Assembly (NCBI RefSeq): GCF_039545035.1
Contig: NZ_BAABRO010000010.1
Span: 186,001 to 250,000, forward strand
Length of the DNA: 64,000 nucleotides
Origin: Novipirellula caenicola
GTDB taxonomy: Bacteria > Planctomycetota > Planctomycetia > Pirellulales > Pirellulaceae
Direction: 5' to 3'
Below are positions 17,855 to 27,178 of the stretch, piece by piece (position 1 is the first letter of the stretch; each line of letters starts with the position of its first letter). The translations under genes and the position numbers were made by a program. The notes under the pieces are model-generated. The model did no database searches and had not been told where the DNA came from. It saw only the letters and a program-made list of their open reading frames with translations.

Positions 17855-18124
17855 TGCTGTCTAATATGTAGTCTCCGCCATTTTCAGTGCCCACCGCATA
17901 CGGTCCCGATGCCGGATTCCATGGAGGTCTTCGAGCATCGGTCATGTCAGATGCATTGGCCGTGGCCGCGTCCGAGGATCATCTGTTACTCACAACGTAG
18001 ACTCTCTCCCTTCCTCCGCGGCCCGGCCAGTCTGGCGTTTAGCGTTTGCCCTCACGATAAGTCCGTTGTTGGCGGACGACCGAACCAAGTGGTGTCGTAC
18101 AGTCAACGCTATCTCCACATCGAC

Positions 18125-19795
18125 TTAGATCCCAAGCTCTTTGACACGGCGTTGCATCGTCCGAGTGCTAATTCCTAATTGTTTTGCGGCCGCTTTGCGA
18201 CAACCGCCACTCTGCTGCAACGCCTGGTGGATTGCTTCGGTTTCAATTTCCGCCAGCGTCATGCCGGGGCGGATCAGTGGCTTGTCGTCCTCTTGATGTT
18301 GCAATGCTGCTAGGTCCAACAGTTCCAACGCCGCTTGGCTGCGAAGCAACGCGGGATTGATTCCCAATCGTCGTGCCGCTTCCACCTTGTCACCCCCGGT
18401 GCGTTTGAGCACCTCACGAACAAGCTGTTGTTCGACCGCACCGATCACATCGTCGTACAAATGAGTCGAATCAAAATCGAGCTGGCTATCCGCAATACCG
18501 GTCACGATGTTAACGGGGGCATTCTCGGCGGGCTCGCCATTCGCTGACGTGGTCACACGGGCGTCGATGCTGTCGACTTCATGCGGCGGATCTGTATCTG
18601 TTTGCTGTTCTTCCGCTGCGTGCTTGGCACGTGTAAAGACGAACGAGGGCAAAAAGTCGGGCAACAACGCCGGTCCGGAAGTCTTCAGAATTGCTTGACG
18701 AATCGCATTCTGCAACTCACGGATGTTGCCCGGCCATGAATAGTCGCGTAGTACTTGCATCGCGTCACGCGACACCACATGAACGTCCTTATCGAATTCA
18801 CGGCTCGCATGACGTCGAAAATGCTCTACCAACAAATCAAGGTCGTTACCGCGGTCCCGGAGCGGCGGCAAACGAATCGAGAAACCATTCAGCCGATAGT
18901 ACAAATCCGCTCGAAATTCGCCGTCGCTGACCATCTGTTCCAAGTTTCGATGCGTCGCTGCGATGACTCGCACGTCGGCTTGGATCGTTTCGTTGCCGCC
19001 AACCCGCTCGAACTGCTTTTCTTGCAGCACGCGTAGCAATTTGCTTTGCAATACCGGTGACATATCCCCGATTTCATCCAAGAACAAAGTGCCACCACGG
19101 CATTGTTCAAACTTTCCGATTCGTTTGCGGTCCGCTCCGGTGAAGGCCCCTTTTTCGTGGCCAAACAGTTCGCTTTCTAGCAACGCTTCGGGAATCGCGG
19201 CACAGTTTACTGCGAGAAACGGTCCCTGCACCCGCTCGCTGTATTGGTACAACGCTCTAGCCACCAACTCCTTCCCAGTGCCGCTTTCACCTCGGATAAG
19301 CACGGTTACGTCTTGGCCAGCGACGATCCCAATCGACTTGTAAACCTCCTGCATCGCGGGGCATCGTCCAATGATCGAATGAATATCGCTTGATCGCCAG
19401 TCGACATTCATCTCGACGGGCGATTCGGTCAACCTGCGGATTTCAACCGCACGTCCCACCACGCTACGAAGCTCGGTGACATTGATCGGTTTTAGCAAAT
19501 AGTCCAACGCGCCAAGCTTCATTGCTCGGATCGCAGTGCTGCTCTCTCCACCGGATGTCACAAACACCACGGGCAAGTGCTCGTCGATCTCACGAATCTT
19601 TTGCAGGACATCCAATCCGTCCTCATCAGGCAACATTACGTCTAACACAGCGACGTCGACCGACTCTCGCCGAAGTTTTCTCAGTGCATCCCTTGCACAG
19701 TCGGCGGTGGCGACATCGTAGTCTTGTTTTTCAAGTGCACGACGAACCAAATTTAGATCAGCCGGTTCATCGTCAACGACAAGGATTCGGGACAT
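18125..19795 (-). CDS. NtrC-family sigma-54-dependent response regulator
   Basis: A 556-residue enhancer-binding protein. Receiver domain 1-120 has D8/D9, phosphoacceptor D52 and K102. The AAA+ domain (about 142-380) has Walker A GESGTGKE (169-176), the sigma-54 contact loop GAFTGA (216-221) and Walker B GGTLFLDEIGDM. The C-terminus appears to carry two Fis-type helix-turn-helix units in tandem (one ending KVEAARRLGINPALLRS, the other RKAAAKQLGISTRTMQRRV) instead of one. I chose the ATG at 19795 because MSRILVVDDEP is the receiver start; the frame extends 21 residues further without family similarity. It is divergent from a hybrid kinase and has its own sigma-54 promoter. Confidence 0.95.
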   Translation of the reverse strand: MSRILVVDDEPADLNLVRRALEKQDYDVATADCARDALRKLRRESVDVAVLDVMLPDEDGLDVLQKIREIDEHLPVVFVTSGGESSTAIRAMKLGALDYLLKPINVTELRSVVGRAVEIRRLTESPVEMNVDWRSSDIHSIIGRCPAMQEVYKSIGIVAGQDVTVLIRGESGTGKELVARALYQYSERVQGPFLAVNCAAIPEALLESELFGHEKGAFTGADRKRIGKFEQCRGGTLFLDEIGDMSPVLQSKLLRVLQEKQFERVGGNETIQADVRVIAATHRNLEQMVSDGEFRADLYYRLNGFSIRLPPLRDRGNDLDLLVEHFRRHASREFDKDVHVVSRDAMQVLRDYSWPGNIRELQNAIRQAILKTSGPALLPDFLPSFVFTRAKHAAEEQQTDTDPPHEVDSIDARVTTSANGEPAENAPVNIVTGIADSQLDFDSTHLYDDVIGAVEQQLVREVLKRTGGDKVEAARRLGINPALLRSQAALELLDLAALQHQEDDKPLIRPGMTLAEIETEAIHQALQQSGGCRKAAAKQLGISTRTMQRRVKELGI

Positions 19796-19869
19796 GCGAT
19801 CACTCGGGTTGGCTCGCAGAACGCGAACATACGCTCGATTGGAAAAAGTGAACTTCAATTCGAGTCAAA

Positions 19870-19887
19870 TTGGCAGCATATTTGCTG
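19870..19887 (+). promoter_or_regulatory. Sigma-54 promoter of the hybrid kinase
   Basis: TTGGCAGCATATTTGCTG: TTGGCA and TTTGCT elements, exact GG-N10-GC spacing. The start would be near 19897, 50 bases before the kinase ATG at 19947. It faces the regulator promoter at 19900-19917 head to head. Confidence 0.75.
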
Positions 19888-19899
19888 AAGCAAACATAG

Positions 19900-19917
19900 T
19901 TGCAAGCAGTGTGCCAT
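19900..19917 (-). promoter_or_regulatory. Sigma-54 promoter of the response regulator
   Basis: The minus strand reads ATGGCACACTGCTTGCAA: TGGCAC and TTGCA elements with exact spacing. The start would be near 19890, 95 bases before the regulator ATG at 19795. The two facing promoters overlap in their start regions, so polymerase can probably occupy only one at a time. Confidence 0.75.
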
Positions 19918-19946
19918 TTTGTCGTCACCCCCCAAACTTGGTAGCG

Positions 19947-22463
19947 ATGAACAAGAAAGCATTTCAAATCCGGTTGCCTGAATCCGCTTCCCAAGTTCGT
20001 TCCGAACCGTCTGATTCGCGCGGCGATGAACAGGCCGCGGCGGATCGCGACGATTTGGAGACATTGTCGTTGGTCGTCAGCCGGGCCAGTAATGCGATTT
20101 TGATCATGGACGCGAGCGGCGTGATCCAGTGGACCAATGAGGCATTTAGTAAACTTAGCGGGTACGAGGCAACCGAGGCAGTGGGGTGCCTGTTGGATGA
20201 ATTGGTTTTCGGTCCTAGCACTGACGCCAACACGCGTCAGCAGATCAATAAGACGCTCGTGGCTGGCGAGGAACTGACGACGGATGTATTGCAGTATCGC
20301 AGTGATGGGACCACGTTGTGGGTCGAGTGTAAACTGATCCCGGTCAGCGATGACAGCGGAGAAACCTCTCGTTGGATCGTCATTGAAAGTGACGTGACGA
20401 GACGCCGACAAACCGAAGAGGCATTGTTGGCGGCTAAGAAGTCGGCCGAGGCGAATAGTCGCAGCAAAAGCGAGTTCCTGGCCAATATGAGCCACGAAAT
20501 TCGCACGCCGCTCAATGCCATTCTAGGCATGACCGAACTTGCTCTAACAACCGATTTGTCACGCGAGCAGCGTGATTATATCCAAACGGTAAAAACGTCG
20601 GCTGACGCGCTGCTGGATCTACTGAACGATGTGTTGGACATCACTAAAATCGAAGCCGGTAAAATGGAAATCGAAGAAGTCGATTTCAACTTGGCCGAAG
20701 TCGTTCGAGAAACGACCAAGGCATTGGCGGTTCGCGCTCATGAGAAAGGCCTGGAGTTGGCCGTCCACATGCCCATGACCATCCCGCATGAATTGCGCGG
20801 CGACCCGACTCGTATTCGGCAGGTTCTATTCAACCTGATCGGCAACGCGATTAAGTTTACCTCCGCCGGCGAGATCGTCGTCGATGTGCAAGAGCAGTGG
20901 CAGACCGACGACGAAGTCTGTATGCAGTTTTCGGTCTCCGATACGGGGATCGGCATTCCCAAAGAACGGCTGCAAAAGATCTTCGATGCGTTCACCCAGG
21001 TTGATTCATCCATGGCTCGCCGCTTCGGCGGTAGTGGATTGGGGTTAACGATAACCTCGAAATTAGTGCGATTGATGAACGGCAAGCTGTGGGTACAAAG
21101 CAGCGAAGGCAAAGGCAGCACGTTTCACTTCACGCTGACGTTGAAGCTGGCGGCTTCGGAAGAGCGTTCGTCGGACCGACACCGTGGGCCTGTGACGTCG
21201 CGAGATCGAATCTGCGATCTGGCGTCGCAGAACCTGGACGGGAAACGCGTGCTGATCGTCGATGACAACGCCACCAACCGCCGCATCTTAAACGAGATGC
21301 TCGGGCACTGGGGACTTAAAACCACGCTTTGTGATGGAGCGGCAGCCGCTTTGAAAGAACTGGAATCTGCGATCCGCGGGGATGCCCCCTTTGACCTCGT
21401 CATCTTGGACGCAATGATGCCCGTCGTTGACGGTTTTCAGCTTGCTGAAATGATGCAGCAGCGCCCTGATTTGCAAGCAGGCACGGTGATGATGCTCTCT
21501 TCGGCGGACCGCCCCACTTCGACGCACAAGTGCAAACAGCTGGGGATTGAATCGTATCTCGTCAAACCTGTTTCGGCATCCGCATTGCTCGAAGCCATTG
21601 TCAACACATTGGCAACCGGCACGGATGAGTCGGCGCAGAATGATTCTGCGAGCGTTGAACGCGGTTCGATGCGTGATTCGCAGTTCTTTCAACCGGTCGA
21701 GAAGCCTCTTCGCGTCTTGCTAGTCGATGATCATGAACCCAACCGCAAACTGGTTGAATCGATATTGAAACGCCGCGGCCATGATGTTCGTAGTGAGTGT
21801 GATGGTGAAGCCGCCATCTTGGCCTGCCAATCGGAATCGTTCGACGTTGTGTTGATGGACGTACAGATGCCAGGCCGCGATGGATTTTCGGCCACCAAGG
21901 CGATTCGAGAAAACGAAGCGAACACGGGGCGGCACTCGCCGATCATCGCACTGACTGCGCACGCGTTGAAAGGGGATCGCGAAAGATGTTTGGCTGCCGG
22001 CATGGATTCGTATCTTGCGAAACCAATTCACGCTGCGGATCTAGTGAGCTTAGTCGAACAGATCGGACGCGGAGACGCAAAACCGCGAACTGAGGACGAC
22101 CAGTCGACTTCATCACGTAGTCCCGATTCATTCAACATCGGTTCGGCGTTAGAGCGGATGGGCGGCGAGCTGGATCTGTTGAAGGAACACATTGGTTACG
22201 TGATCAACGATATGCCGCAGTTGATGCAGATGATGGTGGATGCGATAGAGCAATCCGAACCGCGACAACTTGAGATTGCGGCTCACCGAATGAAGAGTTT
22301 GGTGAGTAGTTATGATCATACTGAAGCTCGCGAATTGGCTCAGCAGATCGAGCAGGACGCGAAGCACGGCCGAATCGATGATGCACGGGACCGAATCGCG
22401 GCGCTGCGTCCACTCGTCGAATCGTTCACGCTTGCGGTCGATGAATACCTTCAAGCCAACTGA
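19947..22463 (+). CDS. Hybrid histidine kinase (PAS-HisKA-HATPase-REC-REC-Hpt)
   Basis: An 838-residue soluble sensor kinase with no membrane segment. A PAS domain spans about 45-152 ([23 protein letters not shown]). The H-box is [19 protein letters not shown] with phospho-His H183; the catalytic domain has the N-box [16 protein letters not shown]1 DTGIGIP and G2 GGSGLGL. Two receivers follow (phospho-Asp in LVILDAMMP and VVLMDVQMP), then an Hpt domain with AAHRMKS. This is a four-step phosphorelay whose final phosphate could pass to the adjacent NtrC-type regulator. The PAS domain suggests an internal signal such as redox, oxygen or a small ligand. I chose the ATG at 19947 over the track-like longer frame because the latter covers both promoters. 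Confidence 0.95.
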   Translation: MNKKAFQIRLPESASQVRSEPSDSRGDEQAAADRDDLETLSLVVSRASNAILIMDASGVIQWTNEAFSKLSGYEATEAVGCLLDELVFGPSTDANTRQQINKTLVAGEELTTDVLQYRSDGTTLWVECKLIPVSDDSGETSRWIVIESDVTRRRQTEEALLAAKKSAEANSRSKSEFLANMSHEIRTPLNAILGMTELALTTDLSREQRDYIQTVKTSADALLDLLNDVLDITKIEAGKMEIEEVDFNLAEVVRETTKALAVRAHEKGLELAVHMPMTIPHELRGDPTRIRQVLFNLIGNAIKFTSAGEIVVDVQEQWQTDDEVCMQFSVSDTGIGIPKERLQKIFDAFTQVDSSMARRFGGSGLGLTITSKLVRLMNGKLWVQSSEGKGSTFHFTLTLKLAASEERSSDRHRGPVTSRDRICDLASQNLDGKRVLIVDDNATNRRILNEMLGHWGLKTTLCDGAAAALKELESAIRGDAPFDLVILDAMMPVVDGFQLAEMMQQRPDLQAGTVMMLSSADRPTSTHKCKQLGIESYLVKPVSASALLEAIVNTLATGTDESAQNDSASVERGSMRDSQFFQPVEKPLRVLLVDDHEPNRKLVESILKRRGHDVRSECDGEAAILACQSESFDVVLMDVQMPGRDGFSATKAIRENEANTGRHSPIIALTAHALKGDRERCLAAGMDSYLAKPIHAADLVSLVEQIGRGDAKPRTEDDQSTSSRSPDSFNIGSALERMGGELDLLKEHIGYVINDMPQLMQMMVDAIEQSEPRQLEIAAHRMKSLVSSYDHTEARELAQQIEQDAKHGRIDDARDRIAALRPLVESFTLAVDEYLQAN

Positions 22464-22630
22464 CCGAAGACAATTTGGCACACCTGGCGACAGAATGCAC
22501 CTCTGTTTCATCCTGACCGCGGCGTAACCGTTTGCTTCCGGGATGTACCTGTGGCCCCAACTGCGGGTAGTGCATGCGTCACTGTTTTCGTTGAACGTCA
22601 ATGTTCAGGCCAGGGCATTTTGCTAGCGCA

Positions 22631-22648
22631 TTGGCACGCCGCGTGCTG
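22631..22648 (+). promoter_or_regulatory. Sigma-54 promoter of a small membrane protein
   Basis: TTGGCACGCCGCGTGCTG: perfect TTGGCACG and GTGCT with exact spacing. The start would be near 22658, 42 bases before the ATG at 22700. An inverted repeat TGAAC-N6-GTTCA lies about 35 bases upstream. Confidence 0.75.
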
Positions 22649-22699
22649 ATTTTGATAATGTGAAAACTTCGCTGCATTATGCAAACGGAGGAAACGAAC

Positions 22700-23173
22700 A
22701 TGGCTACCACGCTAGATCGGCCTAGTCAGAAAGAGATCAAACGTCCATCTCGGGTTCAACGAGCGCACTCGCCTGGGCGTCCAACAAGCAAAGTCCACGG
22801 GCGGAAGGCCCCAAACGTCGACGATCGAAGTCGTCCGAGTCAGCGACGACATCAGCGACGAGGTCGAAGCGCGTCTTCGTCGAAAACGGATCCGCGATTT
22901 CAAAGAAGCAGTCACCATGCGGGTCGATACCAACCGAATCGACGATCCAAAACGCGTCTAGGCAGGTTCTTCCATGGATTTTCGCTCGAGAAATTCTTCA
23001 CCTTCGTTTCGTTTCTCGTGGCGGCCGCGATACTCGTACTCTGTACGTTGGATTTAGCAATTGCCTGGCCATGGAAACACGCGCGGCCTTTTTTTGATTG
23101 GACCTATCTCGGAGTCAGCGTCACCATGATCTGGCTCTGCTATGACGTATTCAAAGACCAATCACGCCGCTAA
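22700..23173 (+). CDS. Small membrane protein with a basic N-terminal tail
   Basis: A 157-residue protein of unknown function. Residues 1-90 are hydrophilic and rich in Arg/Ser/Pro/His. Residues about 97-122 (TFVSFLVAAAILVLCTLDLAIAW) and about 128-147 (WTYLGVSVTMIWLCYDVF) are two membrane helices. GGAGG lies 9 bases before the ATG at 22700. The N-terminal half is suspicious: another frame of the same DNA, open to a stop at 22959, reads like normal soluble protein (TIEVVRVSDDISDEVEARLR), so a frameshift or overlapping gene is possible. A strong sigma-54 promoter lies just upstream. Confidence 0.6.
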   Translation: MATTLDRPSQKEIKRPSRVQRAHSPGRPTSKVHGRKAPNVDDRSRPSQRRHQRRGRSASSSKTDPRFQRSSHHAGRYQPNRRSKTRLGRFFHGFSLEKFFTFVSFLVAAAILVLCTLDLAIAWPWKHARPFFDWTYLGVSVTMIWLCYDVFKDQSRR

Positions 23174-23194
23174 ACGTCACCGTCACCCCCTTTC

Positions 23195-23271
23195 AACCGG
23201 TGCCACCCACCTATTTTACCTTCCCAATCGGTGCCAGCCACCTATTTTGATGCCTGGCACCTATTTTGGAA
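23195..23271. repeat. REP-like palindromic units, left of the transposase
   Basis: Three imperfect units: CGGTGCCACCCACCTATTTT, CGGTGCCAGCCACCTATTTT and TGCCTGGCACCTATTTTGG. The same GGTGCC...GGCACC core recurs at 24720-24785 and 27843-27922. With the transposase between, they form a REP/RAYT arrangement. Confidence 0.8.
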
Positions 23272-23488
23272 GCCGATTTTGATTTTCGGTTTGCGGCTTG
23301 GCTCTCTGAATGAACCACAAAACCTAGGGCTAGGTGAGGCCTGAGACGCCAATCGACTCTCCGAGGCGTCGCGAAATAAGATTACTCCAAGCGGAACCTG
23401 CAGAGCGGCGACGCCGAGACCGGGACGCGGCACTAAAGAGGATGCATCAAGATCAAACGGTCGCTCGATGCACTGCGATCTGCTCGCG

Positions 23489-24643
23489 TTAGATAAAGCA
23501 GGCTGAGGCTCTCGATTGGCCGCGGTGCCAATGGTGCCCCGTCCGCTCGGCATCAGCTTGCATCGACTCACGCCGACCAATACAGCTTGATTGACCAAAG
23601 TATGCGTTCCAGTGCCATACGATTTCTCGCCACATCGACACGTCGATCCCCAGTGACTCAAGCGTTTTGGCGAGACTCCTGGGAACTTTCACTTTGTCAT
23701 TGCCGTGTTGGGCAACCCAGCGGAGCAACCGAACATAATCGCTTAGTGACAGACTCAGGAAACCGCGATCGCTGCTTCGAAATCCTTTGGTGTGCGACTG
23801 GGGATCGCTCGAGAGCGTGCCGGAGTCGAGCGGCAGCGGAGCAAGCCATCCGTCACGAAGTACCTGACGTCCAGTCGGATTTGCACGCTTGGTTCCCTGT
23901 TGTTGACGAACTGACTCGACCGGTGTGTCGCGAGTCGCCTTTGCCGCTGCTTCGGTTGGAATCGGCTTCAAATCGAAGGCGGCCGAATCAATCTGCTTGC
24001 CTTTTGCCGCTTCGATGCGGTCATAGGCCGAGGTGTGCGGCGAATGGTCGGGGGCATCCGCCATCGCTGCGCGCACCGGATTCAAGTCGACATACATACT
24101 GCACGCAAGCAGACCGGTTTCGTCAACGATTCGCTGCGCCTTGAAACGACCTTCCCAAAAGTGCCCGGTACACTCATCGACCTTGTTGGCACGGCGAGCA
24201 ATCGGCTCGGACAAGGCTCGCATGAACCAGGAAATGTCGGCTAAGCGTTGCCGGATCGTCTTTAGCCGCTGTTTGTCACGGACGAGAGTTTGGACGTCGT
24301 TTTCGGTTGGTTCGGCAAGATGTTCTTCGAGCCGATGGCCGGGGAAAACTTTCAGCCACCGCAGCGCCACTTCGGCATCGGACCACTTGGCCAAGACATC
24401 GGGCCGATTGCGGAGAATCACGTGAACGTGACTGCTCATGACGGAATAGGATAGTATGTCAATGGAAAAGACAGATGCTAGCGATTCCATACGCCTACGG
24501 ATCCATTCTCGACGGCAAGAGTAGTCCTTGCCGGTGACCGCATCGACGCCGGCCAGGAAGGCGCGGCGGACACAGCGCTGGGTCACATGGACGATACAAA
24601 CTTCATCGGGGCTGAATTGTTCAGCTCGTGGTGGCCGCGGCAT
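23489..24643 (-). CDS. REP-associated tyrosine transposase (RAYT, IS200-like)
   Basis: A 384-residue Y1-type transposase-like protein. The HUH motif is in YSVMSSHVHVILRNRP (about 66-81), and a candidate catalytic Tyr is in the ACSMYVDLNPVRAAM block (about 180-194). Related planctomycete proteins share PRPPRAE at the start and CVRRAFL. RAYTs mobilise or maintain REP palindromes, and REP units lie on both sides here. The C-terminal 130 residues are not conserved catalytic parts and may bind the REP hairpin. The gene appears intact. The ATG at 24643 fits the family start. Confidence 0.85.
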   Translation of the reverse strand: MPRPPRAEQFSPDEVCIVHVTQRCVRRAFLAGVDAVTGKDYSCRREWIRRRMESLASVFSIDILSYSVMSSHVHVILRNRPDVLAKWSDAEVALRWLKVFPGHRLEEHLAEPTENDVQTLVRDKQRLKTIRQRLADISWFMRALSEPIARRANKVDECTGHFWEGRFKAQRIVDETGLLACSMYVDLNPVRAAMADAPDHSPHTSAYDRIEAAKGKQIDSAAFDLKPIPTEAAAKATRDTPVESVRQQQGTKRANPTGRQVLRDGWLAPLPLDSGTLSSDPQSHTKGFRSSDRGFLSLSLSDYVRLLRWVAQHGNDKVKVPRSLAKTLESLGIDVSMWREIVWHWNAYFGQSSCIGRRESMQADAERTGHHWHRGQSRASACFI

Positions 24644-24719
24644 CAGGTCACCTCCGCAGGCTTGAGGGATGTGATAGGGCTACCGTGATTAGAGCGGAAA
24701 TTGAAAACCTGTCAAATTT

Positions 24720-24785
24720 TCGGTGCCAGGCACCTAAATTTAGGTGCCTGGCACCGATTTGAATGGTGGGTGGCACCGACTGGGA
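24720..24785. repeat. REP-like unit with perfect 36-bp palindrome, right of the transposase
   Basis: Positions 24721-24756 form a perfect palindrome with 18-bp arms, core GGTGCCAGGCACC. It is followed by GGTGGGTGGCACCGACTGGG, the inverse of the left-hand units. It lies 77 bases upstream of the transposase start. Confidence 0.85.
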
Positions 24786-24827
24786 ACGCTAGTGTGGTGC
24801 GGCGGTTCGGAACTGGCGGCGTATCAG

Positions 24828-24843
24828 TTACACCAAGGTGTAA
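24828..24843. promoter_or_regulatory. 16-bp palindrome upstream of the NHL gene
   Basis: TTACACCAAGGTGTAA has 7-bp perfect arms around AA. It lies about 80 bases before the start of the NHL-repeat gene and looks like an operator for a dimeric regulator. No such regulator is adjacent. Confidence 0.4.
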
Positions 24844-24923
24844 TTGATGTCTCGATGGAATATCGGATCATGGAAGCAGCCATTAAAGGTTTTCGCTCTC
24901 AGATCGCTTGCCGGAGAACTGCA

Positions 24924-26927
24924 ATGAAACGGCTTTTTCGATGTTGTGCAGCCATGTTGATGGTATCCGCATGGTTGGCGTTGTTCTTTGCGGCAGCGAA
25001 TTCGACTGCGGTGGCCAAGACAATCGAAATGTTGGACGGTCGAGTGGAACTTGGCGGCGTGCCGCTTGACGGGGCCAACGTGGTCCTGTACGCAACCAAA
25101 GGTCCTGATCCGGCCCAACGGATCGTCACCGTCACCACCACCCCGGAAGGCTCCTTCAGAATCTTTGATGTGGCTATTCCTGATGATGCAGTGGCTTATC
25201 TAGTTGTTCATGATAAGACGAGACCGATTGCGTTGCTTTCGATCCTGGGACAGGCGGTTCCGGATCAAGTGGTTGTCAACGAACTGACAACCGTGGCGTC
25301 AGCGTTCACTGCGGCGCGCTTCATCGATGGCGAGTCGATATCAGGTAACCCACTGGGACTTCGGATTGCCGCTGGAAATGCACCAAATCTGGTTGACCCG
25401 ACAACCGGCAAGTGGGGCGAGGTTTTACTCGATCCAATCAATAGCACCGAGAACACGACACTCGCGCGGCTCAACACCTTGGGTGCGATGATCACTGCCT
25501 TTGGGACTATCGCGGACGATGAGTGGCGTAAAGCTTTCCTCAAGGCCGCGACCCCGACGGATGGTTCGACTCCGAAAGACACGCTCGGCGCGTTAGCCGG
25601 CATCGCGCGAACCCCGTGGGCAAATCCCAAACCGCTATACGATCTCTTCGACAAAGCGTACCCACGACCTAATGACGGCTCGCGACGCAGTGCTCCGTTC
25701 GTGCCCTATCTCGCCTACAGCCCACCCGACTTTGCAATGATGCTGAAATTCGCAGGCGGAGGCATCTACAGCGCCGGGAAAATTTGCTTTGATGCCAAAG
25801 GCAATCTATGGAGTGGTCAGAATTGGATGGCGGGGTCCCAATCCGGCGTGATCAGGAACATTGGTGGTGGCACCGTCAAACTGGCTCCCAACGGCACTTC
25901 CCTCTCACCACCAATCGTCGGCTTTACTGGAATGGGCGTCGACGGAATCGGCTGGGGCACCGGAGTAACACTCGATAAGGTTTGGGTCACTAGTTTCAAC
26001 GGTTCAATCGGGGTGATGGACTTCGACGGAAAACCAGTTGCAAGCGAGTCCGATTTCCCGATGGCGGGCAAGACTGGAAACTTGATGGGAGTCGGTGTCG
26101 CTGGCAATGGCGATGTTTGGATCGCCGACGGTACGAAGGATCAACTACTGCATTTTCCCGGCGGAAGCGTGAAGGACGGACGCGTCGTCACGGTCGAGGG
26201 TCTGAAGTCACCGTTCGGCATCGCGATCGATGCACAGAATCGCGTTTGGGTCAGTAACTCGCAATCCGATACGGTCGTGCGATTCGCTGCCAATAATCCG
26301 TCAAAGTCAGAATCCTTTCGGGCCGGAATCGGTGTTCGCGGCGTGAACCTAGACTCAAAAGGCAATTTGTGGGTTGTCAGCAACATGTCGTTGAACTTTC
26401 CCCCACCACAGGTTCCGAAGGGAACTTCGATCATGAAGCAGTTTCAAATGGTGCTGGAGTATCTGGCGCCAAAACTCAGCGGCGGCAAGACCACCGGCGT
26501 TGCCAACATGATCCGTCCCGACGGGACTCAGCCTGAACCGATGGGCTTCACCGGAGGCGGCGTGGTCAACGTCCCCTGGGGTGTCTCGATCGACGGCAAT
26601 GACGACGTTTGGATTGGTAACTTTTGGGGCCGCGGCGTGGTGTTGATGGCCGGTGATGAAACCAAGGGGCATCGCGACGGCACGAAAACCGGTGACGCTA
26701 TCCACGTCTTCCAAAGCGGCAGCATCCAGATGGTTACCGACGTAGCAATCGATCCTGCGGGGAACGCTTGGGTCGCTAACAATTGGAACAACGTGGCCGC
26801 AGCAGGCGAAGCCGATCCAGCACGCCAAACATCAACATGGGGCGGTGGTGACGGTATTGTTTGTATCTATGGCGTCGCAGCCCCCGCAAAGACTCCCGTG
26901 ATGGGACAAGCGCGAGCGGCGAACTAA
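24924..26927 (+). CDS. Secreted NHL/beta-propeller (Vgb-like) protein
   Basis: A 667-residue exported protein. The ATG at 24924 (GGAGA 7 bases upstream) is followed by a signal peptide (MKRLFRCCAAMLMVSAWLAL to about residue 32). Residues about 33-110 look like a carboxypeptidase-regulatory-like beta domain (GRVELGGVPLDGANVVLYA). From about residue 260 onward there are repeated NHL/virginiamycin-B-lyase-like blades: FDAKGNLWSGQNW, GNGDVWIADGTKDQLLHFPGG, IDAQNRVWVSNSQSDTVVRF, LDSKGNLWVVSNM, GNDDVWIGNFWG, DPAGNAWVANNWN. It probably binds or acts on an extracellular ligand; the exact activity cannot be told. Confidence 0.8.
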   Translation: MKRLFRCCAAMLMVSAWLALFFAAANSTAVAKTIEMLDGRVELGGVPLDGANVVLYATKGPDPAQRIVTVTTTPEGSFRIFDVAIPDDAVAYLVVHDKTRPIALLSILGQAVPDQVVVNELTTVASAFTAARFIDGESISGNPLGLRIAAGNAPNLVDPTTGKWGEVLLDPINSTENTTLARLNTLGAMITAFGTIADDEWRKAFLKAATPTDGSTPKDTLGALAGIARTPWANPKPLYDLFDKAYPRPNDGSRRSAPFVPYLAYSPPDFAMMLKFAGGGIYSAGKICFDAKGNLWSGQNWMAGSQSGVIRNIGGGTVKLAPNGTSLSPPIVGFTGMGVDGIGWGTGVTLDKVWVTSFNGSIGVMDFDGKPVASESDFPMAGKTGNLMGVGVAGNGDVWIADGTKDQLLHFPGGSVKDGRVVTVEGLKSPFGIAIDAQNRVWVSNSQSDTVVRFAANNPSKSESFRAGIGVRGVNLDSKGNLWVVSNMSLNFPPPQVPKGTSIMKQFQMVLEYLAPKLSGGKTTGVANMIRPDGTQPEPMGFTGGGVVNVPWGVSIDGNDDVWIGNFWGRGVVLMAGDETKGHRDGTKTGDAIHVFQSGSIQMVTDVAIDPAGNAWVANNWNNVAAAGEADPARQTSTWGGGDGIVCIYGVAAPAKTPVMGQARAAN

Positions 26928-27178
26928 TTGGAATGGTATCGCTAGTTTGAGAGGTACATTGTTTGCGTGATCTTCGTCCCGCACTTCATTCCAAGTTTGC
27001 GGGACAACGGCATCCAGATGGGCAACATCGCCGTTCCAACTAACGCGTCGAACAACGGTTCATCACGCAACCCTCAAGACGAGTTCGAGCGGCATGACTG
27101 GGATCGCCCCACGCGGTCCTACATACAACTCAATTTTTCGTATCGATTGTGGCAGTCTAATGAAATCGCGCGGCCAAC

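Noticed and set aside
17837-18178. 113-residue plus-strand frame between debranching enzyme and regulator
   Set aside because: It starts inside the sigma-54 promoter, overlaps the regulator gene end and has random-looking composition.
22470-22490. TTGGCACACCTGGCGACA after the kinase stop codon
   Set aside because: The GC of the -12 element is out of place by one base (GA at the required position). The better site at 22631 explains the downstream gene.
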